Shown here: piece by piece, positions 1-10,400 of the stretch
How positions within the stretch are numbered: the stretch's first letter is position 1
Layout: each line of letters opens with the position of its first letter
From: Nocardia kruczakiae NBRC 101016
Lineage (GTDB): Bacteria; Actinomycetota; Actinomycetes; Mycobacteriales; Mycobacteriaceae
Length of the DNA: 64,000 nt
Assembly: GCF_001612965.1 (NCBI RefSeq)
Contig: NZ_BDBL01000007.1
Location: forward strand, 151,108 to 215,107
Reading direction: 5' to 3'
Translations under genes and position numbers: made by a program
Notes under the pieces: generated by a model
The model's database searches: none
What the model was told of the DNA's origin: nothing
The model's input: only the letters and a program-made list of their open reading frames with translations

Positions 1-96
1 GCCGAGCTCGCCGTCTCCGACGCCGAGGCGTTCGCCGGCCTGGTGGCGGTGGCCAAGGCCGCCCTGCCGGAGGATGTCAACGCGCCGGCCGCCTGA
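1..96 (+). CDS. rplT: 50S ribosomal protein L20, C-terminal end (partial)
   Basis: The window opens inside a gene. The last 31 codons end in a typical L20 tail ([20 protein letters not shown], then a short Ala/Pro-rich end and TGA). L20 binds 23S rRNA early in 50S assembly. The assignment rests on the tail plus the neighbours: an rRNA methyltransferase and then pheS-pheT follow, which is the mycobacterial order infC-rpmI-rplT-tsnR-pheST. The 5' part lies outside the window. Confidence 0.8.
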   Translation, partial: AELAVSDAEAFAGLVAVAKAALPEDVNAPAA

Positions 97-107
97 GCTG
101 CGACCAG

Positions 108-1037
108 TTGACCAACACGTCGAAACGACCCGCGGAGCGCGGCTCCGACGACCGGACGAATCCGGAACTGTCGGAACGCAATCCGCGGGTCGTTTCCGCT
201 GTCAAACTGCACCGCTCCGTGTCGCGCCGCAAAACCGGCCTGTTCCTGGCCGAGGGCGCCAATTCCGTGGCCGCGGCCCTGGATACCGAGCGGGTCGAGG
301 AGCTGTTCTACTCGACTCGCGCGGCCGAACGCGAACACGAACTGGTGGCCACGGCCGCCGCGCTGGGCGTGCGCACCACGCTGGTGAGCGAGCGCGCCGC
401 CGAACACTTGGGTGAGACGGTCACCCCGCCCGGATTGGTCGCGGTCTGCCGCCTCGTCGATCGGCCACTGGCACAGGTTGTTTCGCCGCGCGGAGACGTA
501 CGGGGTGCGCCGCCGGCCGCGGAGCCCGGGCCTGTTTCCGGAAAGGTAGCCTCGGGTTCCCGCTTGCTCGCCGTTCCGGTCGAGATCGCCGATCCCGGAA
601 ATGCCGGAACCCTGATTCGTGTGGCAGACGCGGTCGGTGCCGATGGTGTGGTGCTGGCGGGTGATTCGGTGGATCCGCACAACGGCAAATGTGTGCGCGC
701 CTGCGCGGGCAGCCTGTTCCACGTCCCGATCGCCCGCGACCGCGATATCGACGCGGTGCTGACGACCCTGCGCGACAACGACATCACCGTTCTGGCCACC
801 ACCGCGCGCGGCGAGGTCGACCTCGACGACGCCGACGATCTGCTCCGTGCCGCGGGCGAATCCGGCGGCACCGCATGGCTTTTCGGCAACGAGGCGCACG
901 GCCTGGACCCCGCCGTCGCCGCCCGCGCCGACCACCGCATCCGCATCCCCATCCACGGCCGCGCGGAAAGCCTGAATCTGGCCGCTGCCGCCGCGATCTG
1001 TCTCTACGCCGACGCCCGGGTGCGCCACCGCCCATAG
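108..1037 (+). CDS. TrmH/SpoU-family RNA 2'-O-methyltransferase
   Basis: A 309-residue protein with an N-terminal substrate-binding domain and a C-terminal SPOUT (knotted) domain. The three SpoU motifs are visible: DPGNAGTLIRVADA (motif 1, with catalytic-type Asn and Arg), LFGNEAHGL (motif 2) and IPIHGRAESLNLAAAAAI (motif 3). It should transfer a methyl group from SAM to a ribose 2'-OH of rRNA; its position after rplT matches mycobacterial tsnR. A Gly/Pro/Ser-rich stretch at about residues 126-146 separates the two domains and looks like a lineage-specific linker. The start is a TTG 11 bp after the rplT stop with no strong ribosome-binding site, so a downstream start is possible. The exact rRNA target cannot be read from sequence. 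Confidence 0.9.
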   Translation: MTNTSKRPAERGSDDRTNPELSERNPRVVSAVKLHRSVSRRKTGLFLAEGANSVAAALDTERVEELFYSTRAAEREHELVATAAALGVRTTLVSERAAEHLGETVTPPGLVAVCRLVDRPLAQVVSPRGDVRGAPPAAEPGPVSGKVASGSRLLAVPVEIADPGNAGTLIRVADAVGADGVVLAGDSVDPHNGKCVRACAGSLFHVPIARDRDIDAVLTTLRDNDITVLATTARGEVDLDDADDLLRAAGESGGTAWLFGNEAHGLDPAVAARADHRIRIPIHGRAESLNLAAAAAICLYADARVRHRP

Positions 1038-1053
1038 CGGCCCCGAATACGAC

Positions 1054-1087
1054 TGTGGGCGCCGGATATTCGTATCCGGCGCCCACA
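1054..1087. terminator. Bidirectional hairpin terminator with TTCG loop
   Basis: A perfect 15-bp stem (1054-1068 with 1073-1087) closed by a TTCG tetraloop lies between the convergent methyltransferase and MFS genes. There is no T-run, as is common for actinobacterial terminators. Confidence 0.8.
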
Positions 1088-1097
1088 CTGTCGCTGA

Positions 1098-3512
1098 TCA
1101 GTCGCGCGGGTGCGCCAACTCGATCACGTGGTCGTCACCGGTGCCCGCGGCCAGGGTCAGCGTGGAGGTGGTCGCCGGGTAACCGGCCGCCACCACCGTG
1201 TAGTCGCCGACCGCCAGATTGGCGAACAGGTAGCTGCCGTCCGCGTCGGTGGTGGTGCTGTCGATCACCGCACCTCCCGCATCGACGAGGGTCACCCGGG
1301 CATCGCGCAGCGGACCGTGGGCGCCGTGCACGACACCCCGCAGTTGCGCGCCGCGCGAGAGCACCACGTCGAGCTGGGTGATGCCCTGGCCCGCGACCTC
1401 CGCCGGCAACGCCACCGGCTGGAACGTGGCGGCGTTGACCGCGACGGTGACCGGTCCGGGAACCAGTTCGGTCAGCGCGTAGTCGCCCTCGGGGCCGGAA
1501 GCGCCCGCCGCCAGGACGTCACCGCGGCTGTCGGTGACGATCACCAGCGCATCGGCCACCGGTGTGCCGTCGTCGGCCGCTCGCACGGTGCCGGCCAATC
1601 CGCTCATGCCGCTCAGGCGCACATCGTGTTCCAGCGGTCGCGCGCCCACGGTGATCGGCGTGGCCTGCGGCTGGAAGCCGTCGGCGGAGGCGATCAGCAC
1701 ATAGGAACCGGGTTCCGGTGCGTCGAGCGCGTAGTGCCCGTCGCCACGGGCGATGGCACGGCCGATCTGGCGGCCGGTGGGGGAGATCAGGGTGAGCGCG
1801 GTGCGCGTCACCGGTGAGCCGTCACCGGCCTGGACACGGCCGTGGATCGTGATTCCGGTGCTCACGAACTCCTCCGGCACCAGGCCCGAGGCGTCCTCGG
1901 CCATGATCTGTGCCGGGAGCACCGGCTCCGGGCCCGATTCGGCGGCCTGGGCCAGCGCACCGGTGGTCCGCAGTGCGACCTCCTTGATGAACAGGGTCAG
2001 CAGGAAGGCGACGAGCGCGATGGGCGCCGCGATGAAGAACACATCGGCGATGCCGTGACCGTAGCCGTCCTCGACGACCGTGCGGACCGGGCCGGGCAGG
2101 GCGGAGATGTCCGGGATCTGGTTGCCACCGCCCATGGCTTCGGCCGCGGCCGGGTTCAGGTGGCTCAGCCCGTCGCTGATGTAGTCCTTCACCCGCTCGG
2201 CCATCACCGCGCCGAGCGCCGAGACGCCGATCGCACCGCCGAGGCTGCGGAAGAAGGTGACCAGCGAGCTGGCCGCGCCCAGTTCGTGCGGCGCCACCTG
2301 GTTCTGGGTGCACAGCACCAGGTTCTGCATCGTCATACCGATGCCCAGGCCCATCAACGCCATGTAGATCGCGACCAGCCAGTAGTTGGTGTCGTAGCGG
2401 ATGGTGCCGAGCAGGCCCAGTCCGGCGGTCACCAGGAAGCCGCCGGTGACCAGCCACGCCTTCCACCGGCCGGTGCGGGTGATGATCTGGCCCGACACCG
2501 TGGAGGAGATGAACAGGCCGCCGATCATCGGGATGGTCATGATGCCCGACATCGTGGGCGATTCGCCGCGCGCCAGTTGGAAGTACTGGCTGAAGAACAC
2601 GGTGCCCGCGAACATCGCGACACCGATGAACAGCGAGGCGGCCGAGGCGAGGGTGATGGTGCGATTGGCGAACAGGTGCATCGGCACGATCGGCTCGGCG
2701 GCCCGCAGTTCGGCGAAGACGAACAGTACGGCCAGGGCGACGGCGCCGAGCACCATCACCAGGGTCTGCCAGGAGGCCCACGCGTACTTGTCGCCGGCGA
2801 AGGTGACCCACACCAGCAGCAGGCACACCGCCGCGGTGACCAGGAAGGCGCCCAGCCAGTCGACCTTCACCTCGCGCCGGGTGACGGGCAGCCGCAGCGT
2901 GCGCTGCAGCACGATCAGGGCGACCACCGCGAACGGCACACCGACGTAGAAGCACCAGCGCCAGCCCAGCCAGCTGGTGTCGGTGATGACACCGCCGAGC
3001 AGCGGGCCGCCGACGGTCGCCACCGCGAACACCGCGCCCAGGTAGCCGCTGTAGCGGCCGCGTTCGCGCGGCGAGATCATCGCGGCCATCACGATCTGGG
3101 CCAGTGCGGACAGACCGCCCGCGCCGATGCCCTGCACCGCGCGGCAGGCGATCAGCATGCCCGGATTCTGCGACAGGCCCGCGACCACCGAGCCGGCCAC
3201 ATAGATCAGCAGGGCGATCTGGACGAGGGCCTTCTTGCTGAACAGGTCGGCGAGTTTGCCCCACAGCGGGGTGGTGGCCGTCATCGCGAGCAGGGAGGCG
3301 GTGACGACCCAGGTGTAGGCGGACTGTCCGCCGCCCAGCGTGCCGATGATCTTCGGCAGCGCATTGGTCACGATCGTGGAGGAGATGATCGCGACGAACA
3401 TGCCCAGCAGCAGGCCGGACAGGGCCTCCATGATCTGCCGGTGCGTCATCGCCGCCGCTTCACCCGTATCCGGGGATCTGCGCGCGGCGTCGTTCGCAGA
3501 GGTGATTGCCAT
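1098..3512 (-). CDS. DHA2-family MFS exporter fused to three CarboxypepD_reg-like domains
   Basis: An 804-residue protein in two parts. Residues about 25-535 form a 14-helix DHA2 (EmrB/QacA-type) proton-drug antiporter, with motif A (GKLADLFSKKA) in the 2-3 loop and the antiporter motif C (GAVFAVATVGGPLLGG) in TM5. Residues about 565-800 hold three tandem beta-sandwich repeats of about 75-80 residues resembling carboxypeptidase regulatory domains; each begins G-V-x and ends in a GxYxL/F...PGxYxV-type pattern. Plain DHA2 exporters are about 500 residues, so the tail is an addition. The ATG start has a purine-rich site (GGAAAGAGAACG) just upstream. A TetR gene lies upstream on the same strand and a second exporter beyond it. 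The substrate is unknown. Confidence 0.9.
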   Translation of the reverse strand: MAITSANDAARRSPDTGEAAAMTHRQIMEALSGLLLGMFVAIISSTIVTNALPKIIGTLGGGQSAYTWVVTASLLAMTATTPLWGKLADLFSKKALVQIALLIYVAGSVVAGLSQNPGMLIACRAVQGIGAGGLSALAQIVMAAMISPRERGRYSGYLGAVFAVATVGGPLLGGVITDTSWLGWRWCFYVGVPFAVVALIVLQRTLRLPVTRREVKVDWLGAFLVTAAVCLLLVWVTFAGDKYAWASWQTLVMVLGAVALAVLFVFAELRAAEPIVPMHLFANRTITLASAASLFIGVAMFAGTVFFSQYFQLARGESPTMSGIMTIPMIGGLFISSTVSGQIITRTGRWKAWLVTGGFLVTAGLGLLGTIRYDTNYWLVAIYMALMGLGIGMTMQNLVLCTQNQVAPHELGAASSLVTFFRSLGGAIGVSALGAVMAERVKDYISDGLSHLNPAAAEAMGGGNQIPDISALPGPVRTVVEDGYGHGIADVFFIAAPIALVAFLLTLFIKEVALRTTGALAQAAESGPEPVLPAQIMAEDASGLVPEEFVSTGITIHGRVQAGDGSPVTRTALTLISPTGRQIGRAIARGDGHYALDAPEPGSYVLIASADGFQPQATPITVGARPLEHDVRLSGMSGLAGTVRAADDGTPVADALVIVTDSRGDVLAAGASGPEGDYALTELVPGPVTVAVNAATFQPVALPAEVAGQGITQLDVVLSRGAQLRGVVHGAHGPLRDARVTLVDAGGAVIDSTTTDADGSYLFANLAVGDYTVVAAGYPATTSTLTLAAGTGDDHVIELAHPRD

Positions 3513-3584
3513 CGTTCTCTTTCCGGAAGCGGTCGATGCGGCGGTCGGCCGGTGGGGGCCGATGTCGCCGCAGCAAGAGGTGTT

Positions 3585-3630
3585 CGGGGGATATCAAACA
3601 AGTTGATTAACGAAAGTAACTATAATCCTG
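3585..3630 (-). promoter_or_regulatory. AT-rich candidate promoter/operator of the MFS-fusion gene
   Basis: A short AT-rich island in otherwise GC-rich DNA about 75-115 bp upstream of the exporter start. It contains the near-palindrome GTTGATTAAC (3602-3611) and a TATAAT on the plus strand. A regulatory role is inferred from base composition and position only. Confidence 0.35.
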
Positions 3631-3702
3631 TGAGAACGCTGCGCAAAGGCCGAAGGGGCGGTGTGCTCGATCACATCGGCGCAAAAGAGACGAAACGCCT
3701 GG

Positions 3703-4275
3703 TCAGTCGTCCTGGAGGCAGGCGTTGATTTCCTCGGCCCAGCGGGTCGGCACCGCATCGGGACCGATCACCTGCATGGCCGTCATCACGGTGATGAGCA
3801 TGCCGGTGGCGATGAATTGACGGGCGTCGTCGGCATCGGCGCCGGTGAGTTCGCGGACCAGATCGTAGATGCGGCCGAAGCGGTCACGGACGTGGTCGCC
3901 GATCGCCGGATCGGCGCTGGCGGAGAAGCCGTGCAACAAGAGGAGCGGCAATTCCCGTTCGGCGAGGAAGGTCTCGTATCCCTTGCCGAGTGCCTGCAAT
4001 GCTTCCTGGGCGGTCGCGTTCGCCGGCGCATCGGCGCGCGCCGCGCGGAAGACCTCTTCGATCCGCCCGCAGGCCTTGTTGACCGCGGCGACGAACAATC
4101 GTTCCTTGGTGCCGAACAGCCGGATCACGTAGGGCTGCGACACTCCGGCGAGCCGGGCGATCTCGTCGGTTTTAGTTGCGGCGTAACCGGTTTCGGCGAA
4201 CGCGGTGACCGCGGCGGCCAGCACCTGCTCGCTGCGCTCGGCCGCGGTCAGGCGCGTGCGGGTCGAGTCCGCCAT
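3703..4275 (-). CDS. TetR-family transcriptional regulator
   Basis: A 190-residue one-component regulator. The N-terminal helix-turn-helix is clear (AAVTAFAETGYAATKTDEIA, then LAGVSQPYVIRLFGTKERLF), followed by an all-helical ligand domain. The ATG start has a perfect AAGGAGG site. It is divergent from the exporter at 4.5 kb and lies upstream of the MFS-fusion gene on its own strand, so it probably represses one or both. A GTTATC-N4-GATAAC palindrome in the divergent gap is its most likely operator. The inducer is probably an exporter substrate, which is inference. Confidence 0.9.
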   Translation of the reverse strand: MADSTRTRLTAAERSEQVLAAAVTAFAETGYAATKTDEIARLAGVSQPYVIRLFGTKERLFVAAVNKACGRIEEVFRAARADAPANATAQEALQALGKGYETFLAERELPLLLLHGFSASADPAIGDHVRDRFGRIYDLVRELTGADADDARQFIATGMLITVMTAMQVIGPDAVPTRWAEEINACLQDD

Positions 4276-4347
4276 GGTCCTCCTTACGTCGTTCGACGGT
4301 CACGGTAGCGCGGTGCGGGCGGGCGTAAGGCCCGGCACCGTCACCTG

Positions 4348-4403
4348 TTGACATGTTATCAGCGAATGCATACTCTTTCGGCATCAAGTTATCAGTCGAT
4401 AAC
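4348..4403 (+). promoter_or_regulatory. Promoter and TetR-type operator of the second MFS exporter
   Basis: TTGACA at 4348-4353 is a consensus -35, with a weak -10 (CATACT 4369-4374). A perfect palindrome GTTATC-N4-GATAAC lies at 4388-4403, just past the expected transcription start. An extra half-site, GTTATCAGCGA, is at 4355-4365, overlapping the spacer. Confidence 0.6.
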
Positions 4404-4418
4404 AACAAAGGATCTGCG

Positions 4419-4510
4419 ATGACCACCACCCTCGAAACCCCCCCCGCGCCGGTTCATCCGGCGCCACCGCCAGGCCGCTCGGCGCGATCCTCGCCGCCGT
4501 CGGCATTCCG
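4419..4510 (+). other. Out-of-frame N-terminus of the MFS exporter (C8 homopolymer)
   Basis: An ATG at 4419 with an AAAGGA ribosome site (4407-4412) starts a frame reading MTTTLETPPAP, but this frame is not the exporter frame. The exporter frame is open from 4403 and encodes a good TM1 start (LGAILAAVGIP) upstream of 4511, yet it has no ATG, GTG or TTG there. A run of eight C at 4438-4445 lies between. One added C would join the two frames into a normal N-terminus. Confidence 0.7.
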
Positions 4511-5836
4511 ATGTTCATGGTCACCCTGGACAATCTGGTCGTCACGAACGCGCTCCCGGTGATCCGCACGGAACTGGGCGCATCCCTGGCCGACCTGCAA
4601 TGGTTCGTCAACGCCTACACACTGTCTTTCGCGTCGCTGCTGCTCACCGCCTCGGCGCTGGGCGACCGCTTCGGCCGCCGCCGGATGTACCTGGCGGGTA
4701 TCGCCCTGTTCACCCTCGCCTCGGCGGCATGCGCGCTGGCGACCGAGCCGTGGATGCTCATCCTCGCCCGGGCGATACAGGGCTTCGGTGGCGCCGCGGT
4801 CATGCCGCTGTCGCTGACGCTGCTGGCGAATGCGGTGCCGGTCGCGAAGCGCAGCGCGGCGATCGGGATCTGGGGTGGTATCTCCGGACTCGGAATCGCC
4901 GTCGGCCCGGTGGTCGGCGGCCTGGTCGTCGACGGGCTGAGCTGGCAGTGGATCTTCTGGCTCAATGTGCCGATCGGGTTGCTGGCCCTGCCGTTCGTGG
5001 CCCGAGTGCTCGGCGAATCCTTCGGCGGCGGTAAGCGTTTGGACCCGGTGGGGCTGGTGCTCTCGGCCGGCGGCGTGCTCTCGGTCGTGTGGGGCGTGGT
5101 GCACGGTGCCGACGACGGCTGGACCTCGGCGCCGGTGCTGGCCACACTGTTCGCCGGCGCCCTGGCCCTGATCGCGTTCGTCGGATGGGAACTGCGCTCG
5201 CCGGCGCCGATGTTGCCGATGCGGCTGTTCCGCTCCCGGGCTTTCGCGGTGATGAACGTGTCGGCGTTCGCGTTCGCGGTCGGCGTCTTCGGTTCGATCT
5301 TCCTGCTCGCCCAGTTCTTCCAGGTGGTTCAGGGATACTCACCGCTGGCGGCCGGGGTGCGGACGCTGCCGTGGACGATGGCGCCGATGGTCGTCGCGCC
5401 GCTGGCGGGCCTGGTGGTCGACCGGATCGGCGCGCGAACCCTCATCGTGGCTGGGCAGGTGTTGCAGGCGGCCGCGCTGGCCTGGATCGGAGCGATCGTC
5501 ACCGCCGACCTGTCCTACGCGTCGCTCATCGGCCCGTTCCTGCTCGCCGGTATCGGCATGGGCCTGACCTTCGCGCCCGGTTCGACCGTCGTGATGGCCA
5601 GTGCCCCGCCTGCCGATCAGGGGGTCGCGTCGGGGACCAACAACACCATCCGCGAGGTCGGTGTGGCGATGGGCGTCGCGATCCTGGCGTCGATCTTCGC
5701 CTCCTACGGTTCGTACCTCAGCCCGGCCGATTTCGTCGCCGGCATGGCGCCGGCGGTCCGGGTGGGTGCCGTGGTCGTGGCGCTGGGCGCGTGCGCGACG
5801 GCATTGCTGCCGCGCCGGATCACCCCGGTCGGGTAA
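4511..5836 (+). CDS. DHA2-family MFS exporter (possible N-terminal frameshift)
   Basis: The intact frame gives 441 residues from an internal ATG. It contains the DHA2 hallmarks: D1-type TM1 motif LDNLVVTNALPVI, motif A GDRFGRRRMYLAG, and motif C GISGLGIAVGPVVGG. It should expel a hydrophobic compound using the proton gradient. The first residues (MFMVTLDNLVV) fall inside TM1, so a start at 4511 would clip that helix. The likely native start is 4419, reached only if the C8 tract at 4438-4445 differs by one base, so the gene may be frameshifted, phase-variable or mis-sequenced here. A strong hairpin follows the stop. Confidence 0.85.
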   Translation: MFMVTLDNLVVTNALPVIRTELGASLADLQWFVNAYTLSFASLLLTASALGDRFGRRRMYLAGIALFTLASAACALATEPWMLILARAIQGFGGAAVMPLSLTLLANAVPVAKRSAAIGIWGGISGLGIAVGPVVGGLVVDGLSWQWIFWLNVPIGLLALPFVARVLGESFGGGKRLDPVGLVLSAGGVLSVVWGVVHGADDGWTSAPVLATLFAGALALIAFVGWELRSPAPMLPMRLFRSRAFAVMNVSAFAFAVGVFGSIFLLAQFFQVVQGYSPLAAGVRTLPWTMAPMVVAPLAGLVVDRIGARTLIVAGQVLQAAALAWIGAIVTADLSYASLIGPFLLAGIGMGLTFAPGSTVVMASAPPADQGVASGTNNTIREVGVAMGVAILASIFASYGSYLSPADFVAGMAPAVRVGAVVVALGACATALLPRRITPVG

Positions 5837-5855
5837 CCAGGGGCAGTAGAGACAC

Positions 5856-5885
5856 GCGCACCGCCCGGATGTCCGGGCGGTGCGC
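5856..5885 (+). terminator. Hairpin terminator after the MFS exporter
   Basis: A perfect 13-bp GC-rich stem (5856-5868 with 5873-5885) with an ATGT loop begins 20 bp after the exporter stop. Confidence 0.8.
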
Positions 5886-5960
5886 CTGTCGTATCTCGGA
5901 TTGCCGGAATATCCGGGCGAGGCGGGCTGCCTGCATCGCTTACGATTCGACCGGCCGCAC

Positions 5961-7198
<1,238 letters not shown>

Positions 7199-7255
7199 GT
7201 CCGGCCTCCCACACCCACCACCCGAGAACCTTCATACGAGGAAGCGAAACGTCAC

Positions 7256-9757
7256 GTGCGAGTAGCGCAGTCCTGGCTGACGGAAACCCTGCAGCGGACC
7301 ACCCCCGGCTGGTCGCTGACCCCCGAGCAGCTCGACGCCGGTTTCGTCCGCGTGGGCCTCGAGGTCGAGGAACTCGACACCCTGCGGCCGGTCACCGGCG
7401 ATATCGAGCATCCGCTGGTGGTCGGCCGGGTCGCCGAGATCACAGAGCTGACCGAGTTCAAGAAGCCGATCCGGTTCTGCAAGGTCGATATCGGCAAGCC
7501 GGAACTGCAGGAGATCGTTTGCGGCGCACGCAATTTCGCGGTCGGTGACCTCGTGGTCGTGGTGCTGCCGGGTGGTGTGCTGCCGGGGGGATTCGCCATC
7601 AGCTCGCGCAAGACCTACGGCCACGTCTCCAACGGCATGATCTGCTCGGTCGCCGAACTCGGTATCGGCAAGGATCATTCGGGCATTCTGGTGCTGGAGC
7701 CGGGCACCGCCGAACCGGGCGCCGACGCCAACGAACTGCTGGGCCTCGACGACACGGTGATCGAACTCAACATCACCCCGGACCGCGGTTACTGCTTCTC
7801 GGTGCGCGGCCTGGCGCGCGAACTCGCCTGCGGTTTCGACCTCGACTACGCCGATCCCGCGGTGCGCACGCTGCCCGACGACGAGGCCGACGCGTATGCG
7901 GTGACGGTCGAACCGGAATCCGGCTGCACCCGGTTCGCGGTGCGCAGGGTCACCGGGGTCGACCCGAACGCGGTGAGCCCGTGGTGGTTGCAGCGCCGGC
8001 TGCTGCTGGCCGGTGTGCGCCCGATCTCGCCCGCGGTCGATGTCACCAACTACGTGATGCTCGAACTGGGCCAGCCGCTGCACGCCTTCGACGCCGCGAA
8101 AGTGACCGGGCCGCTGGTGATCCGGCGCGCACACACCGGTGAGACGCTGCGCACCCTCGACGAGGCCGAGCGCACGCTCGACGCCGAAGACGTTGTGATC
8201 ACCGATGATTCGGGTGTGATCTCGCTGGCCGGCATCATGGGTGGCGCGAGCACCGAGGTCGGCGACGACACCACCGACATCCTGCTGGAGGCCGCGACCT
8301 GGAATCCGCTGGCGGTCTACCGCACCGCGCGCCGGCACAAGCTGGTCTCGGAAGCGGGTAAACGCTACGAGCGCGTGGTCGATCCGGAGATCAATGTCGC
8401 TGCCCTGGATCGTGCCGCCTCGCTGCTGGCCGAAATCGCCGGTGGCACAGTCGAATCCGCGCTGACCGATGTGCGGCTCCCGGTGCCCGCCACCGAACCG
8501 ATCCGGATGGATATCGATCTGGCCGACCGCACCGCGGGCGTCGTCTATCCCACCGGCACCTCGGCGCGCCGGCTCGCGCAGATCGGCTGCTCGGTCGAGG
8601 TGAGCGTCAGCGAGACCGGCCACGGTCAGCTGGTCGTGACCCCGCCGAGCTGGCGGCCCGACCTCACCCAGCCCGCCGATCTCGTGGAGGAGGTGCTGCG
8701 GCTCGAGGGTCTGGAGCAGATTCCCTCGGTGCTGCCGACGGCTCCGGCCGGGCGCGGCCTCACCGCCGTGCAGCGCCGTCGCCGGGCCGTCAGCCGTGTG
8801 CTCGCCTTCTCCGGATGTGTGGAGGTGCCGGCGCCGATCTTCATAACCGCGGGGGTCTTCGACACCTGGGGCCTGGACGCCGACGATCCGCGCCGCAACA
8901 CCATGCGCGTGCTGAACCCGCTCGACGTGGAGAAGGCGGAACTGGCGACCACGCTGCTGCCCGCCCTGCTCGAGGTGGCCGCCCGCAACATCTCCCGGGG
9001 TGAGCGCGATCTGTCGATCTACGGCATCGCCCAGGTCGTCCTGCCCGGTTCCGACACCCACGCGGTGGCCGAACTGCCGGTCGACCGCCGTCCCACCGAC
9101 GAGCAGATCCGCGAGCTCATCGAGTCTCTGCCCGCCCAGCCGGTGCACGTCGCCGCGGTCCTGACCGGCCGGCGGGAACCGCGTGGCCCGTGGGGACCGG
9201 GCCGGGTCGCCGAGGCGGCCGACGCGTTCGCCCTCGCCGACGCCGTCGCCGATGCTGCCGGGGTCACCATCGAGCGCCGTGCCGCCGCCTACCTGCCGTT
9301 CCACCCGGGCCGCTGCGCGGAACTGCTGGTCGACGGCACGGTGGTGGGCCATGCCGGTGAACTGCATCCGGCTGTCCTCGAGCGCAGCGGGCTGCCGCCG
9401 CGCACCTGTGCGCTGGAACTGGATCTGGACGCGCTGCCGCTGCGCGAATCCCGGCCCGCGCCAGTGGTTTCCGCCTTCCCGGCGGTGCTGCAGGACGTGT
9501 CGGTGAGTGTCGAGAAGACCGTCGGCGCCGCGCAGGTCGAAACGGCGCTGCGCACCGGTGCGGGCGAGCTGCTCGAGGACATCGCCCTGTTCGACGTCTA
9601 CGAGGGCGCCCAGGCGGGCGAGGGCCGCAAATCCCTCACCTACGCGCTGCGCTTCCGTGCGAGCGACCGCACCCTCACCGAGGACGAGGCCAGCGCGGCC
9701 CGCGATTCCGCGGTCGCGGCGGCGGCCGACGCCGTCGGCGCGGTTCTGCGCGGGTAG
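7256..9757 (+). CDS. pheT: Phenylalanine--tRNA ligase beta subunit
   Basis: An 833-residue partner of PheS, at the usual length for the family. In order: an N-terminal tRNA-binding OB domain (about 40-155), the B3/B4 editing domain, a B5 helix-turn-helix-like domain (about 405-475), a catalytic-like core, and a C-terminal ferredoxin-fold anticodon-binding domain (from about 735; [16 protein letters not shown]). The GTG start and the first residues, [12 protein letters not shown], match the family. It ends 36 bp before a mazE-type gene whose promoter abuts the pheT stop codon. Confidence 0.97.
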   Translation: MRVAQSWLTETLQRTTPGWSLTPEQLDAGFVRVGLEVEELDTLRPVTGDIEHPLVVGRVAEITELTEFKKPIRFCKVDIGKPELQEIVCGARNFAVGDLVVVVLPGGVLPGGFAISSRKTYGHVSNGMICSVAELGIGKDHSGILVLEPGTAEPGADANELLGLDDTVIELNITPDRGYCFSVRGLARELACGFDLDYADPAVRTLPDDEADAYAVTVEPESGCTRFAVRRVTGVDPNAVSPWWLQRRLLLAGVRPISPAVDVTNYVMLELGQPLHAFDAAKVTGPLVIRRAHTGETLRTLDEAERTLDAEDVVITDDSGVISLAGIMGGASTEVGDDTTDILLEAATWNPLAVYRTARRHKLVSEAGKRYERVVDPEINVAALDRAASLLAEIAGGTVESALTDVRLPVPATEPIRMDIDLADRTAGVVYPTGTSARRLAQIGCSVEVSVSETGHGQLVVTPPSWRPDLTQPADLVEEVLRLEGLEQIPSVLPTAPAGRGLTAVQRRRRAVSRVLAFSGCVEVPAPIFITAGVFDTWGLDADDPRRNTMRVLNPLDVEKAELATTLLPALLEVAARNISRGERDLSIYGIAQVVLPGSDTHAVAELPVDRRPTDEQIRELIESLPAQPVHVAAVLTGRREPRGPWGPGRVAEAADAFALADAVADAAGVTIERRAAAYLPFHPGRCAELLVDGTVVGHAGELHPAVLERSGLPPRTCALELDLDALPLRESRPAPVVSAFPAVLQDVSVSVEKTVGAAQVETALRTGAGELLEDIALFDVYEGAQAGEGRKSLTYALRFRASDRTLTEDEASAARDSAVAAAADAVGAVLRG

Positions 9758-9758
9758 T

Positions 9759-9786
9759 GTGAACCTTATTCCTACCCTGGTAGCAT
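9759..9786 (+). promoter_or_regulatory. Promoter/operator of the MazE/MazF-type pair
   Basis: GTGAAC (9759-9764) and TAGCAT (9781-9786, 7 nt before the ATG) fit a near-leaderless promoter. The palindrome TACC-CT-GGTA at 9773-9782 overlaps the -10 and is a plausible site for autorepression by the ribbon-helix-helix protein. Confidence 0.5.
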
Positions 9787-9793
9787 TACGGGT

Positions 9794-10006
9794 ATGAAGC
9801 TGAGTGTGAGTCTGTCGGAGGACGACCTGGCGACGATCGACGAGGAAGTGTGTCGGTCGGGTTTGCCTGGTCGGTCCGCCGCTGTGCACAAGGCCATCGA
9901 GCTGCTGCGTGCCCGCGCCCTGGAAGATGCCTATGAACAGGCGTGGGAAGAGTGGGAAGAAGCGGGCGAGGAAGCTGCCTGGTCGGTCGCGACCGGTGAC
10001 CTGTAG
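9794..10006 (+). CDS. Ribbon-helix-helix antitoxin (MazE-like)
   Basis: A 70-residue protein. The N-terminus MKLSVSLSEDDLATIDE is a ribbon-helix-helix DNA-binding fold (beta strand, then two helices), and the C-terminal half is acidic (EQAWEEWEEAGEEA), as expected for a segment that wraps a toxin. It would bind its own promoter and neutralise the toxin encoded next. The toxin start overlaps its stop by one base, which implies translational coupling. Confidence 0.85.
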   Translation: MKLSVSLSEDDLATIDEEVCRSGLPGRSAAVHKAIELLRARALEDAYEQAWEEWEEAGEEAAWSVATGDL

Positions 10007-10350
10007 TGCGGCGCGGGGACGTCGTGCTGGTCGACCTCGACCCGGTTCGAGGAAACGAGGTGGCGAAGACTCGTCCCGCCGTCGTCGTCAGCAACGACGG
10101 CGCCAACCGGCGTGCCGTACAGCTCGGCCGCGGTGTTGTCACCGTGGTGCCGGTGACAAGCAACACGGAGAGAATCTTTCCGTTCCAGGTGCTGTTGGAG
10201 GATGTCCCAGGGTTGCGAGTGGCGTCGAAAGCGCAGGCCGAACAGGTTCGTTCGGTATCTGTGGAACGGGTAGGGCGGGTGCTCGGCACCTTGCCACCCA
10301 CGCTGGTCAAGGAACTGGACCGGGCGCTACGCCTGCATCTGAACCTGTGA
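10006..10350 (+). CDS. MazF/PemK-type endoribonuclease toxin
   Basis: A 114-residue MazF-fold protein. The N-terminal RRGDVVLVDLDPVRGNEVAK carries the conserved GDV/P-x-GxExxK pattern, followed by RPAVVVSN and the VPVTSN strand with its conserved Thr-Ser. Proteins of this type cleave single-stranded RNA at short motifs. The GTG start overlaps the antitoxin stop by 1 bp. The pair sits directly behind pheT. Cleavage specificity cannot be inferred. Confidence 0.9.
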   Translation: MRRGDVVLVDLDPVRGNEVAKTRPAVVVSNDGANRRAVQLGRGVVTVVPVTSNTERIFPFQVLLEDVPGLRVASKAQAEQVRSVSVERVGRVLGTLPPTLVKELDRALRLHLNL

Positions 10351-10400
10351 ATTCGGTGGCCGGGTGGAGACTCGGCGGTGGTTCGCGTTAAGAAGGGACT

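Noticed and set aside
1842..3728. Long open frame (628 codons) antisense to the MFS-fusion gene
   Set aside because: It mirrors the opposite gene's codon bias in GC-rich DNA, is rich in His, Arg, Gln and Asp, and matches no family pattern.
7232..9889. 885-codon open frame antisense to pheT
   Set aside because: The sense strand encodes a complete, recognisable PheT. The antisense product is low-complexity and has no plausible start site.
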